A DNA stretch of 64,000 nucleotides, from NCBI GenBank assembly GCA_002256115.1, contig NKIK01000001.1, positions 328,761 to 392,760 on the forward strand, written 5' to 3'. This document shows, one piece after another, positions 34,654 through 43,866 of the stretch (the stretch's first letter is position 1; each line of letters starts with the position of its first letter). This DNA comes from Burkholderiales bacterium PBB3 (GTDB lineage: Bacteria; Pseudomonadota; Gammaproteobacteria; Burkholderiales; Burkholderiaceae_C). A program made the position numbers and the translations under genes. Below the pieces are notes generated by a model. That model saw only the letters and a program-made list of their open reading frames with translations, had not been told where the DNA came from and ran no database searches.

Positions 34654-36585
34654 ATGGCAAAAGACTTCTCGACCATGGAGGACAGCAACCGCTCCTCCAA
34701 CCCCAGCATCCACGATATATCCCAGCCATCGCGCCGCACCGTGCTGCGCGGCAGCCTGGGCGCGCTGGCCAGTAATTTTCTGGCTCCGCTGGGTGCCGTG
34801 GGTAGCGTAGCTGCGCTATCCGCTTGCGCCACCACGGGCACGTCGGCTTCTTTGCTGGGTTTTAAAAGCGTAGGCATTTCCACAGCCGATATGGTGCTGG
34901 TGCCCGAAGGCTATAGCGTGCAGGTGATTGCACCCTGGGGCGACCCGGTGGGTTTGTCGGGCGAAGACCATGCCTTCAAGTTGGATGCCAGCAATACCGC
35001 CGCGCAACAAGAAACCCAATTCGGCATGCACCACGACGGTATGCACTACTTTGCGCAAGATGGCTCCAAGAGCGGCCTGCTGGCCATCAACCACGAATAC
35101 ACCGACGAAGGCCTGCTGTTCCCCGATGGCATGGCCACCTGGACGGCCGACAAAGTGCGCAAAGCACAGGCCGCGGTAGGCGTGTCGATTTGCGAAGTGG
35201 AAGACAAAGGCGGCAAATGGGAGGTGGTGAAACCGTCCCCCTGGGCGCGCCGCATCACGGCCAATACCCGCACCCAGGTGTCCGGCCCCGCCGCAGGCCA
35301 TGCACTGATGCAAACCGCTGCCGACCCCAAGGGCACCACCATCATGGGCACGCTGAACAACTGCGCTAGTGGCATCACGCCCTGGGGCACGTATCTGACG
35401 GCAGAAGAAAACTTCATCAACTACTTCAGCGGCGGCGACACCATGACCGCGCATGAAAAGCGCTGGGGCTTGAAAAAAGGTGCCACCGGCGGCGGCTACC
35501 GCTGGCACGAGCACGATGCCCGCTTTGACGCGACCAAGAACCCCAACGAACCCAACCGCTTCGGCTGGATCGTGGAGATTGACCCGTACAACCCCAGCTC
35601 CACACCCATCAAGCGCAGCGCGCTGGGCCGCGCGGCCCACGAAGGTGCCACCACCGCCGTCACGCCCGATGGCCGCGCCGTGGTCTACATGGGTGAAGAC
35701 TCGCGTTTTGAATACATCTACAAATTTGTTAGCCGTGACACCATCAAGCCCGGTGGCTTTGCCGCAAACGCCACGCTGCTGGACCATGGCACTTTGTACG
35801 TGGCCCAGTTTGCCGAAGACGGCACCGGCCAGTGGCTACCGCTGACCCACGGCCAAGGCCCGCTGACCGCCGCCAATGGCTTTGCCGACCAAGGCGAATT
35901 GGTCATCAAAACCCGCCAAGCCAGCGATCTGCTGGGCGCCACCAAAATGGACCGTCCCGAATGGATATCCGTTTCGCAAGACGGCTGGGTGTATTGCACG
36001 CTGACCAATAACAGCAACCGCGGTGCCGACAAGCAACCCGGCACCAACAAGGTGAACCCGCGCGCCAACAACACCATGGGCAACATCATCCGCTGGAAAG
36101 AAACCGGCGACTTTGCCGGCACCACCTTCGCGTGGAACCACTTTGTGCTGGCCGGCGACCCGAGCCTGGAGCGCGCAGATGCCAAGGGCAATATCAAGGG
36201 CGATGTGTTCGCCTGCCCAGACGGCCTGTGGACCGACAGCCGCGGCGTGCTGTGGATTCAGTGTGATATGTCGACATCCAACATGGGCAAGGGTGACCTG
36301 AAGAACCTGGGCAACAACATGATGCTGGCCGCCGACACGCGCACGGGTGAGATTCGCCGCTTCTTGGTCGGCCCATCGGGTTGCGAGATCACCGGAGCCA
36401 CCGGCACCCCCGATGGCCGCACGATGTTCATCAACATCCAGCACCCCGGTGAAACCCCAAGTGAACGCAGCGACCCAGCCGCACCCGCCGCCTTGTCCAA
36501 TTGGCCTGGCAAAACACCCGGCGGACGTCCGCGCTCCGCCACAGTGGTGATTCGCAAGAACGACGGCGGAGTGATCGGCACCTGA
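34654..36585 (+). CDS. phoX: PhoX-family alkaline phosphatase (DUF839), Tat-exported
   Basis: This 643-residue periplasmic phosphatase has a twin-arginine signal (SRRTVLRGSLGALASNF, Arg27-Arg28) and continues with the DUF839 beta-propeller-type domain. Family blocks include FGMHHDGMHYF, LLAINHEYTDEGLLFPDG, NCASGITPWGTYLTAEENF, GRAAHEGATTAVTPDGRAVVYMGED and GCEITGATGTPDGRTMFINIQHPGE. PhoX enzymes depend on Ca2+ and Fe3+ and release phosphate from monoesters. The start at 34654 was chosen because the Tat motif follows at the right distance; the longer frame runs back into purT. A probable Pho box upstream and a strong terminator downstream make it a one-gene unit. Confidence 0.92.
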   Translation: MAKDFSTMEDSNRSSNPSIHDISQPSRRTVLRGSLGALASNFLAPLGAVGSVAALSACATTGTSASLLGFKSVGISTADMVLVPEGYSVQVIAPWGDPVGLSGEDHAFKLDASNTAAQQETQFGMHHDGMHYFAQDGSKSGLLAINHEYTDEGLLFPDGMATWTADKVRKAQAAVGVSICEVEDKGGKWEVVKPSPWARRITANTRTQVSGPAAGHALMQTAADPKGTTIMGTLNNCASGITPWGTYLTAEENFINYFSGGDTMTAHEKRWGLKKGATGGGYRWHEHDARFDATKNPNEPNRFGWIVEIDPYNPSSTPIKRSALGRAAHEGATTAVTPDGRAVVYMGEDSRFEYIYKFVSRDTIKPGGFAANATLLDHGTLYVAQFAEDGTGQWLPLTHGQGPLTAANGFADQGELVIKTRQASDLLGATKMDRPEWISVSQDGWVYCTLTNNSNRGADKQPGTNKVNPRANNTMGNIIRWKETGDFAGTTFAWNHFVLAGDPSLERADAKGNIKGDVFACPDGLWTDSRGVLWIQCDMSTSNMGKGDLKNLGNNMMLAADTRTGEIRRFLVGPSGCEITGATGTPDGRTMFINIQHPGETPSERSDPAAPAALSNWPGKTPGGRPRSATVVIRKNDGGVIGT

Positions 36586-36610
36586 CAAGGTTTGAGCAGC
36601 AGCCCTTTGG

Positions 36611-36648
36611 CCTCTCACCAGAGTTTTCTGGTGAGAGGCTATTTTTTT
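36611..36648 (+). terminator. Rho-independent terminator of phoX
   Basis: A 12 bp perfect stem (36611-36622 with 36627-36638) and GTTT loop are followed by a T-run at 36642-36648. It lies 25 nt after the phoX stop. Confidence 0.93.
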
Positions 36649-36650
36649 GG

Positions 36651-36708
36651 CTAAATAGGCCGTTCAGGCCGTGGATAGTGCGGGAGCAGCTCCTATTTCA
36701 ATAGCAAA
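36651..36708 (+). repeat. Dispersed repeat R1, copy 6
   Basis: Intergenic copy directly after the phoX terminator and ending at the stop of the convergent periplasmic protein gene. Core GTGGATAGTGCGGGAGCAGC, tail TCAATAGCAAA. Confidence 0.9.
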
Positions 36709-37443
36709 TTATTTGAAGTTCTGCCGCATGTAGTCCTTGATGATCCGGTCGGAGTCGATCTTGGCCAGGCCACGAGACAGCGTGGCACTTGCATCGCGAT
36801 TCGCAAAATTCCGATTGATGGCCAGAACCAGATCCTTGGAGCCAATCACTTTCGCATTCGCTTGAACTTTGTGGGCCACGTTTTGGGCGTCAAACTTCAA
36901 GTAGTAGGCCAAGTTGTTCAGATCAATGAAAGCGGCATCAATACGGCCTCCGGCCACTTTACGCACATTGGTTAGGTCATCTACAACGGGTTCGGTTCTG
37001 ATGGTTTTGTTGTTGACCAAGCGCATGAATTCCGGGGTGTTGCCATAGTCTTGAACCACGCCAATCTTTTTACCCGCCAAATCTTCCAAACGCGACCAGC
37101 GCAGCGGTGCCGACTTGGGCTCCACAAAGCCCACCGGAGATGTGAACAGCACGGCAGAGCTGGTGAAGCCGACACCCACATCCTCGGGCCAGGTGGGGTA
37201 GACGCCTGCATAGCGTGGGTTCTCGGCCGTAATCAGCGCTCGGGTCCAGGGATAGAACTCCACCTTGAGCTTGACACCCTGCGTGGCCAATGCAGCCCGC
37301 AAAACGGCAATACCTGCGCCCCCTTCGGGCAGATTTTTCCCCGAAAAAGGGGGCCATTCCAAAGATGTCACCAGCCAAACATCATCGGCATGCGACGCGC
37401 TTGCAAAAACCATTGCGGCAGTACACAAAAGCTTCTTCCACAT
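36709..37443 (-). CDS. Periplasmic substrate-binding protein, family 3-like
   Basis: This 244-residue secreted protein uses ATG 37443, preceded by GGAGGGG. A signal peptide (MWKKLLCTAAMVFASASHA) is followed by a bacterial extracellular solute-binding domain: VWLVTSLEWPPFSGKNLPEGGAGIAVLRAAL, then EDLAGKKIGVVQDYGNTPEF and GRIDAAFIDLNNLAYYL. No ABC permease or ATPase gene is adjacent. Such orphan binding proteins next to diguanylate cyclase genes may act in ligand sensing, but the next gene is divergent, so a link is speculative. Confidence 0.82.
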   Translation of the reverse strand: MWKKLLCTAAMVFASASHADDVWLVTSLEWPPFSGKNLPEGGAGIAVLRAALATQGVKLKVEFYPWTRALITAENPRYAGVYPTWPEDVGVGFTSSAVLFTSPVGFVEPKSAPLRWSRLEDLAGKKIGVVQDYGNTPEFMRLVNNKTIRTEPVVDDLTNVRKVAGGRIDAAFIDLNNLAYYLKFDAQNVAHKVQANAKVIGSKDLVLAINRNFANRDASATLSRGLAKIDSDRIIKDYMRQNFK

Positions 37444-37672
37444 TGACCCCTCCGATCCAACGTCGCTATTCGTCTGCCAGTATGCACACGCAGAGTGACA
37501 TTCAAAAGTCGGTTGCAAAAACCCGTATCGCCAATTCGGGCATTGCGGCTGGCTTGGGTTTGCTTGGGGGTGGCCGCCCCAGGTCTCGACAAACCGACCC
37601 AAGCATAGTGTGTAATAGCTGCAGGGAACCAATAAACAGCACACACCAAAGCTGGCTTGACGACTCGGACCT

Positions 37673-39925
37673 ATGGGCAAACCCACCTTTGAAATTGACA
37701 ACCGCGTTGCCACCCGTGCCCTACTGGAAATGTGCAAGCGTCTGGAGCGGGCCTGGGCCCTGGACGACATCTTGCACGGCATGACACCGGCCATTGAAGA
37801 CGTTTTGGGCTACCGCCATTCTTGGCTTGCGCTGTTTGGTCATCCGCCCGGCTTTATCAATGTCATCAGCCATGTGGACAGCGGCCAAGCCCAAAAACGC
37901 GATGTAAAGAGCATGAATATCCCCGTTGCAGGGGATGCGATGTTGGAAGAACTGCTAACCGCAGATCACGTGGTGGTGGTGGAAGACGCGCGCACCGACC
38001 CGCGCACCAATAAAGAGGTTGTGGCCCATTTGCAAAATCGCACCATCATCAATGTGCCTCTGGTGCTGGCCGATGAACGCTTTGGTGCGATTGGCATAGG
38101 AACTTTTGGCGACATAGAGGGCGTGCGCCCACCCCAACCCTGGCACCTGGAGTTTTTGCAAACGGTGGCCGGCCATGTGGCCGTGGCGCTAGACCGGGTG
38201 CGCTTCATGGCGGCCCGCAAAAAGGCTGAAGAGGCCTTGCAACAAACCTTGGACCTCACCAACAACGTGATCCAAAGCATGCAAGACGGCTTCTTGATGC
38301 TGGACACGCAGGGCATTCTGGTGGAAGTGAACCCGGCCTTTTGCGCCCTGGTGGGCTTTACGCGCGAGGAGTTGTTGGGCCAGGGCGCACCCTACCCCTA
38401 TTGGCCGCCCGAGGAAATTGGCAGCTTGCAAGAAGCCTTTAGCGCAGCAGGTGAAGAGAGCTTTGCGCAGATGGAACTGATCCTGATGCGCAAAAATGGT
38501 GAGCGTTTCCCGACCTTCATCAGCCCGTCTGCCGTGCGCAATCCGCAGGGGCAGACCGTCAATTTCATTGCCACCGTCAAGGATGTTTCTGAGCGCAAGA
38601 AAGCCGAAGACGAAATCCGCTTTCAGGCACTGCACGATGAGCTGACGGGCCTGGGCAACCGCCGTGCGTTTGACCAGATTTTGTCGCGTGCCTTTGCGCA
38701 AACCCGCCAATCGGATCAGCACCATGTGATGTGCTACTTGGACATTGATGAGTTCAAGGTGGTGAACGACACCTGTGGTCACTCGGCGGGCGACGAACTG
38801 CTGCGCCAGGTGGCGCGGCTGTTTACCGAAGCCTTGCGCGGTGACGACCATTTGTGCCGCATTGGCGGTGATGAGTTCGGCATCATTTTGCAAAACCAAA
38901 CCGTGGAGCAAGCCGTGCCCGTGGCCCAGCGCTTGCAGGCGGGCTTGGCCAACTACCGCTTCGCCTGGCAATCACAAACCTTTGGTGTGGGCGTCAGCAT
39001 TGGCATGGTGGCGCTGGATGCCGACAGTGAAAGCGTAGAAGCCCTGATGCAGGCGGCAGACAGCTCCTGCTATGTGGCCAAAGACGCGGGGCGCGGGCGC
39101 ATCCATGTGTATGCCAAAGACGACCAAGCACTGACCCAACGCCACGGCGTGATGGAGTGGGTGAGCCGCATTGAGCACGCGCTGATGCACGATCGATTGG
39201 TGCTGTTCGCCCAGCCCATCGTGCCACTGGCACCCGAGGCCACGCGCGGTCTGCACTGCGAAATCTTGCTGCGCATGCTGGACGACCAGGACCAGTTGGT
39301 GGCACCCGGCCTGTTCATGCCCGCTGCAGAGCGCTACCACCTGGCCACGCGCATCGACCGTTGGGTGGTCTCGCATGCCTTTGACTGGCTGTTGGCGCAC
39401 CAGGCTGACATTGAACTGTGCTCGATCAATTTGTCTGGCCAGTCGCTGGGTGATACGCCTTTTATGGCCTTTGTGTTGCAAAGCCTGGGGAGCAGCGGCG
39501 TGCCCGCCGACAAGCTGTGCTTCGAGATTACCGAGACCGCCGCCATCCGCAATATGCACACCGCCACACATTTCATTGACACGCTGCGCCAACGCGGCTG
39601 CAAGTTGTCTTTGGACGACTTTGGCAGCGGCCTGTCGTCGTTTGCCTACCTGCGCACGCTGCCGGTGGATGTGCTGAAGATCGACGGCCAGTTTGTCAAA
39701 GACATGGCGCAAGACCCCGTGAGCCTGGCCATGGTCAAGTCCATCCACGACATTGGCTGCCTGATGGGCAAGCAGACCGTGGCAGAGTTTGTAGAGAACG
39801 ACGCCATTTTGGAACTGCTGCACGGCATTGGCGTGCACTATGCGCAAGGCTATGCGGTGGGCTACCCACAGCCGCTGGATGCGGTGCTGGCGCAGTACCG
39901 TGCGGGGTTGCTGAAACGCACCTGA
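37673..39925 (+). CDS. GAF-PAS-GGDEF-EAL cyclic-di-GMP signalling protein
   Basis: This 750-residue cytoplasmic protein has GAF (about 10-180), PAS (about 190-310), GGDEF (about 315-475) and EAL (about 490-745) domains. The GGDEF motif is exact at residues 398-402 (CRIGGDEFG), so c-di-GMP synthesis is possible. The EAL motif reads EIL at about 530 (LHCEILLRML). It keeps the key Glu, and NLSGQSL, EITETAAI, DDFGSGLSSF and KIDGQFVKD are present, so the phosphodiesterase side also looks active. Ligand inputs are unknown. An R2 hairpin lies 20 nt after its stop. Confidence 0.93.
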   Translation: MGKPTFEIDNRVATRALLEMCKRLERAWALDDILHGMTPAIEDVLGYRHSWLALFGHPPGFINVISHVDSGQAQKRDVKSMNIPVAGDAMLEELLTADHVVVVEDARTDPRTNKEVVAHLQNRTIINVPLVLADERFGAIGIGTFGDIEGVRPPQPWHLEFLQTVAGHVAVALDRVRFMAARKKAEEALQQTLDLTNNVIQSMQDGFLMLDTQGILVEVNPAFCALVGFTREELLGQGAPYPYWPPEEIGSLQEAFSAAGEESFAQMELILMRKNGERFPTFISPSAVRNPQGQTVNFIATVKDVSERKKAEDEIRFQALHDELTGLGNRRAFDQILSRAFAQTRQSDQHHVMCYLDIDEFKVVNDTCGHSAGDELLRQVARLFTEALRGDDHLCRIGGDEFGIILQNQTVEQAVPVAQRLQAGLANYRFAWQSQTFGVGVSIGMVALDADSESVEALMQAADSSCYVAKDAGRGRIHVYAKDDQALTQRHGVMEWVSRIEHALMHDRLVLFAQPIVPLAPEATRGLHCEILLRMLDDQDQLVAPGLFMPAAERYHLATRIDRWVVSHAFDWLLAHQADIELCSINLSGQSLGDTPFMAFVLQSLGSSGVPADKLCFEITETAAIRNMHTATHFIDTLRQRGCKLSLDDFGSGLSSFAYLRTLPVDVLKIDGQFVKDMAQDPVSLAMVKSIHDIGCLMGKQTVAEFVENDAILELLHGIGVHYAQGYAVGYPQPLDAVLAQYRAGLLKRT

Positions 39926-39945
39926 GTTCAGCCGACGTTGTTCCA

Positions 39946-40040
39946 GGAGCCTGGGCGGTAGAGTGTTTTGCGCAGGTAAAAGGAGGAGCGCCCAAAGGGC
40001 GCGGGGGACACGGAGCAAAGCACTCTGCCGACCAGGCTCC
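39946..40040 (+). repeat. Hairpin repeat R2, copy A
   Basis: 26 nt arms at 39946-39971 and 40015-40040 (two G-T wobbles, one mismatch) enclose the R2 core AAGGAGGAG ... GGGGGACACGGA, with a small inner hairpin. Intergenic, 20 nt after the GGDEF-EAL stop. The remainder of 40041-40196 holds no gene. Confidence 0.85.
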
Positions 40041-40196
40041 GAGCGCCATGTAAATCCGGCCCATCTGCGGGTCATGCCCAGGTTGCGGCAGCCTGTCGCA
40101 CGCCACTGGTGCGCGCCACTTGCGCAAATTACAGTCGCGCCCACCTAACGGCGACAAAGCCGCATCTAAATAAACACTCTCAAGAAAGAGACAAGC

Positions 40197-41072
40197 ATGA
40201 CAGCTACGACCATTTACCTGGGCGGTGCCCCAGCCGCGCCCCTGGGGCAACGCATTCTCAAGTTTCCGCTGACCCGCATCCTGCTGGCGCTGGTGTTTTT
40301 TATGGTGCCGTTCCTGTTGATTCAGGGCGGGGCCACCCACTTTTTTGAAGAGAAGCTGTACTCCCGTTTGGGCCAACTCTTTGGGGCCATCATGGGCTGC
40401 CTGTCGTATGCGTTTTACGTTGTCAAAATTGAAAAGCGCGCCGTGTCAGAGTTGTCATTGAACGGCGCTTGGCAAGAGTACGGGCTCGGCTTTGTGATTG
40501 GTGGTCTGATGCTGTGTGCCAGTGCGGCGGGCATTGCGGCTCTGGGCGGGCTGCGCATTGTGTCCACCAACCCCAACGCGGTGATCATCCTGCCGCTGAT
40601 CATGCACATCACCGTGGGCCTGATTGAAGAAATGATGATGCGCGTCATTCTGTTTCGGGTGGTGCAAGAGTCCTTGGGCAGTTGGATCGCGCTGGCGGCC
40701 TCCGGTTTGGTGTTTGGGGCTATGCATTTGCTCAATGACAACATCACGGTGTTGGCGATTGCAAATTTGGTCGCTGCTGGCGTATTTCTGGCCTCGGCCT
40801 ATTTGCTAACCGGCCGCCTGTGGCTGGCGGCTGGGCTGCACGCGGCCTGGAATTTTGTGCAGGAAGGTATTTTTTCGGTGGCGGTGTCGGGCCACGAGGT
40901 AAAGGCCGGACTGCTGGTGACCGAGCGCAGCGGCCCGGACTGGCTCACCGGCGGTGCCTTTGGCATTGAGGGTTCTGCCATTGATCTGGTGGTGGAAGTG
41001 CTGGCAAGCGTGGTGATGCTGGTATTGGCTAAGCGCCGGGGGCGCATCGTGCTGCCGTTTTGGAAGCGTTGA
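40197..41072 (+). CDS. CPBP-family intramembrane metalloprotease
   Basis: This 291-residue polytopic membrane protein has the CPBP (CAAX protease/bacteriocin-processing) signature: the double Glu and Arg motif IEEMMMRVILFR, then FGAMHLLN and GLHAAWNF, which supply the catalytic Glu and His residues. Seven or so TM helices are visible. Bacterial members are mostly of unknown substrate. It is convergent with the cobC gene. Confidence 0.86.
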   Translation: MTATTIYLGGAPAAPLGQRILKFPLTRILLALVFFMVPFLLIQGGATHFFEEKLYSRLGQLFGAIMGCLSYAFYVVKIEKRAVSELSLNGAWQEYGLGFVIGGLMLCASAAGIAALGGLRIVSTNPNAVIILPLIMHITVGLIEEMMMRVILFRVVQESLGSWIALAASGLVFGAMHLLNDNITVLAIANLVAAGVFLASAYLLTGRLWLAAGLHAAWNFVQEGIFSVAVSGHEVKAGLLVTERSGPDWLTGGAFGIEGSAIDLVVEVLASVVMLVLAKRRGRIVLPFWKR

Positions 41073-41090
41073 TTTTTTAAAATGCGGATC

Positions 41091-41774
41091 TCAGTTGCCC
41101 AGCTTGATCCAGCCGCCAAAGGCCGGGGCTTGTGCGGGCCACTGCGCTGCGCTGTGGGGTATGCGAATGCCTTGCTCTAGCAGGACGGCGGCGCGGGCTA
41201 CGCCGGCGTGGGTGATCCAGACTTGATCGGGCAACGGGAGCCTGACCTGATCGGGCAGGAGCGAGGGCGGCAGAGCGTTGTGCTCCGTGTCCCCCGCCCG
41301 CTTTGCGGGCTCCTCCTTGACCTGCGCACAACGCTCTGCCGCCCTCGCTCCTAGGGCTTCTTGTGGCGCTGCTGGCACACAGCACTCATCCCACACCTCG
41401 GCCACACGCGCCATAAATTGGGCTACTGATTCTCGGCCACCAAAGCGGTGATTGCTGAAGTCTGCCGTCCATGCGTCCAACGCGTCTTTCGGTATGTCCG
41501 CCCAGGCCACACCCTCATAGATACCAAAGTTCATTTCCACCAAGCGAGGCTCGGGTTTACATACAAAATCAGGCCGCAGGGCGCATAGATAGTGCGGGAG
41601 CAGCTCACATCTTTGTAGCACGGAGCAGCGCAACTGCGCTCCTTGGGGTAGCACTTGGGCCAGTGCTTGCGCGGTTGCCTGGGTTGCCGCTGGGTCTGCG
41701 GGCACATCCAGCGCGCCATAGCAAATGCCCGGCGCAATCTGCGGCTGCGCATGGCGCACCACCCACAGGCTCAT
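41091..41774 (-). CDS. cobC: Alpha-ribazole phosphatase (histidine phosphatase family)
   Basis: CobC removes phosphate from alpha-ribazole-5'-phosphate (or adenosylcobalamin-5'-phosphate) at the end of nucleotide-loop assembly. The 227-residue form starts at ATG 41774, overlapping the cobS stop by 4 nt (ATGA). The catalytic RHAQ is at residues 7-10, VEMNFGIYEG at about 79-88 and the second histidine (THAG) at about 189. Repeat material forms part of the protein: an R1-like stretch encodes residues about 54-67 (ELLPHYLCAL), and a perfect R2 hairpin encodes residues about 141-173, between the two catalytic parts. This makes it longer than the roughly 200 residues expected. Confidence 0.85.
   Translation of the reverse strand: MSLWVVRHAQPQIAPGICYGALDVPADPAATQATAQALAQVLPQGAQLRCSVLQRCELLPHYLCALRPDFVCKPEPRLVEMNFGIYEGVAWADIPKDALDAWTADFSNHRFGGRESVAQFMARVAEVWDECCVPAAPQEALGARAAERCAQVKEEPAKRAGDTEHNALPPSLLPDQVRLPLPDQVWITHAGVARAAVLLEQGIRIPHSAAQWPAQAPAFGGWIKLGN
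41257..41352 (-). repeat. Hairpin repeat R2, copy B, inside cobC
   Basis: Perfect 27-bp arms (41257-41283 and 41326-41352) enclose the R2 core, read on the coding strand as QVKEEPAKRAGDTE in CobC. Confidence 0.93.
41569..41620 (+). repeat. Dispersed repeat R1, copy 7, inside cobC (antisense)
   Basis: A diverged copy oriented against cobC. ATAGTGCGGGAGCAGCT is preserved, but the preceding half has changed. CobC keeps near-normal spacing here, so this is either an old insertion or a partial conversion. Confidence 0.6.
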
Positions 41775-42682
41775 GCCCAGCCGCCGTGCGGCACCCACGC
41801 CCAGGCCAGCGCCAGGCCAAGGTAGAACGTGATCTCGCCCACTTGCTGAATGGCACCCAGGCAGTCACCGGTGAAGCCCTGCAGTCGGCGCGCAAACCAG
41901 CGCGTCATCCAGGCCCAGGCCAGGCCATTGGCCAAGAAACCAGCGGCCAGCAAGGCCGCGCAAGACGCGGTGCTGTTAGCGATGGCAAAGGGAAATAACT
42001 TTGCATTTGCTACAACTTTAGGAGCTGCTCCCGCACTATCCACGGCCTGCAAGGCTAATATGACTCCCAATGCCGCCATGCACCACAGCCCAGCCACCAG
42101 CAGGCTGGTAGCGCTGATCTGATCGGCCAGTGGCTTGGATTTGGAACCCGCCGCATCACCCACATGCGCCAACAACCGGATGGTGAGCAACGGCCAGGTG
42201 CGCGACACCACATGGGCCAGGAACAGCGCCACGCACAGCAGCGTCGTATTCAGTGAGCCCAGCAGCGCCAGCACGGCCACCTTGGCCAGCAGCGCCAGCA
42301 CTACGGCGATGGCACCAAAGGCCCCGACGCGCGAATCCTTCATGATCTCCAGCGCGCGCTTGCGGTCCAGCGTGCCGCCCAGGCCATCGGCCACATCGGC
42401 CAGGCCGTCTTCGTGGAAAGCACCGGTCATCAACACACTGAGCACCGTGCCAAGCACAGCGGCCAGCAATGGCGCAAACGGGCTGGCTGGCAACAGCGCC
42501 AACAGCCCCCCAGTAGACGCAGCCACCACGCCCCCCAACAGCCAGCCTACGCCGGGAAAATGCGCGGCACTGGCACGCAGCATGGCCGGGCTAAAGCCCA
42601 CCCAGTCGGCCAAGCGCCCCGTCACCGGCACGCGGCTAAAGAACTGCAGGGCCAGCAGGTAGTGGCGGATGAATTGCGACAT
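41771..42682 (-). CDS. cobS: Adenosylcobinamide-GDP ribazoletransferase
   Basis: CobS, an integral membrane enzyme, joins adenosylcobinamide-GDP to alpha-ribazole to form the cobalamin lower ligand. The signature LMTGAFHEDGLADVADGLGG lies at about residues 84-103, with LDRKRALEIMKDSRVGAFG after it. The protein has 303 residues against about 250 in E. coli. Part of the excess is an R1 copy read in frame (about 210-230, [18 protein letters not shown]) in a region between membrane helices. Its stop overlaps the cobC start. Confidence 0.94.
   Translation of the reverse strand: MSQFIRHYLLALQFFSRVPVTGRLADWVGFSPAMLRASAAHFPGVGWLLGGVVAASTGGLLALLPASPFAPLLAAVLGTVLSVLMTGAFHEDGLADVADGLGGTLDRKRALEIMKDSRVGAFGAIAVVLALLAKVAVLALLGSLNTTLLCVALFLAHVVSRTWPLLTIRLLAHVGDAAGSKSKPLADQISATSLLVAGLWCMAALGVILALQAVDSAGAAPKVVANAKLFPFAIANSTASCAALLAAGFLANGLAWAWMTRWFARRLQGFTGDCLGAIQQVGEITFYLGLALAWAWVPHGGWA
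42005..42062 (-). repeat. Dispersed repeat R1, copy 8, in frame in cobS
   Basis: Same orientation as cobS. It contains the core GTGGATAGTGCGGGAGCAGC and the tail that ends in GTAGCAAATG, translated as [16 protein letters not shown]. Confidence 0.92.
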
Positions 42683-42740
42683 GGGAGCCGGACTGTAAGG
42701 GTCTAGTGGTCTGGAGCGGGTTGCGCGAAGCTGCTGCGTT

Positions 42741-43841
42741 TTACGTGGCGGCCTGCGCTACAGGGTCAGCCGACTTTTCGGACACACCCGCAGACGCAAA
42801 GCTCGCCATGTCCCTCAGAACCGTGCAAGCCGACTGCAACAGCGGCCAGGCCAGCGCCGCACCCGAGCCCTCCCCCAAACGCAAGCCCAAATCCAGCAGG
42901 GCCTGCACACCCAAGTGCTGCAACATGAACTCGTGTCCGCGCTCGCCCGAGCGGTGGGCAAACACGCAGCGCTGCAACACCAGCGGCTGCAGCGCATGCG
43001 CCACCAGCACCGCGCTGGTGGCAATAAAGCCATCCACCACAATCACGCGCCGCTCATGCGCGGCCTGCAGCACTGCGCCCACCATGGTCGCAATCTCAAA
43101 GCCACCAAAGGCAGCCAGCGCATCCAGCGGCGCTTTCGCATCTGCGTGGCGCGCCAACACTTCGCGCAGCACCTCGGTCTTGCGCAGCACAGCGGGCGCG
43201 TCCAGGCCGGTGCCCGCGCCGGTGCAAACAGCAATGTCCAAACCCGCCAGGCGCGAGAGCAGCAAGGAGGCTGCTGAGGTATTGCCAATACCCATTTCGC
43301 CCAACAGCAAGGCGTTGCCGGGCAAGCCCTTTACGAGGTCAATACCGTGTTGCAGCGCTTCGTCGCGTTGCGCAGCCGTCATCGCGTGCTGAGCGGACGA
43401 ATCCGCCGTGCCCTGCTCGGCACCTTGGGCCTTGCGCACTTGCAAACCAGGCCGTGTGCTGCCAGTTGGTAAACCCGCCAGAAAGTCACGCTTCACACCA
43501 CAGTCCACCACCGTCAGCGCAATGCCGTTCTGCTTGGCCAGCACACTCACCGCCGCGCCACCCGCCAAAAAGTTCTCCACCATCTGCCAGGTCACATCGC
43601 TCGGAAAGGCCGAGACGCCACGCGCCGTGAGTCCGTGGTCACCCGCAAACACCACCATTTGCGGCTGATCCAAAACCGGTGCAGTGGTACCCAATATCTG
43701 GCCGATTTTCAGTGCCAAATCTTCCAGACGGCCCAGTGAACCCAGGGGTTTGGTTTTGTTATTGAGGGTGTGCTGCAGAGCTTTTGAAAGCGAATCGTGG
43801 TCGATGTTCTGCAGTGTGGGGATGGTGTCGATGGGGTGCAT
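42741..43841 (-). CDS. cobT: Nicotinate-nucleotide-dimethylbenzimidazole phosphoribosyltransferase
   Basis: CobT activates dimethylbenzimidazole to alpha-ribazole phosphate. The 366-residue form from ATG 43841 (MHPIDTIPTLQNID) has the usual length. Motifs seen: NNKTKPLGSLGRLEDLA, VVFAGDHGLTARGVSAFPSDVT, GEMGIGNTSAASLL, GFEIATMVGA and the C-terminal GLRLGEGSGAALAWPLL with the catalytic Glu. The frame extends upstream into the signal peptidase gene; the family start supports 43841. Confidence 0.96.
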   Translation of the reverse strand: MHPIDTIPTLQNIDHDSLSKALQHTLNNKTKPLGSLGRLEDLALKIGQILGTTAPVLDQPQMVVFAGDHGLTARGVSAFPSDVTWQMVENFLAGGAAVSVLAKQNGIALTVVDCGVKRDFLAGLPTGSTRPGLQVRKAQGAEQGTADSSAQHAMTAAQRDEALQHGIDLVKGLPGNALLLGEMGIGNTSAASLLLSRLAGLDIAVCTGAGTGLDAPAVLRKTEVLREVLARHADAKAPLDALAAFGGFEIATMVGAVLQAAHERRVIVVDGFIATSAVLVAHALQPLVLQRCVFAHRSGERGHEFMLQHLGVQALLDLGLRLGEGSGAALAWPLLQSACTVLRDMASFASAGVSEKSADPVAQAAT

Positions 43842-43866
43842 AGGATTAGTGAGGAGAAATATCGCG

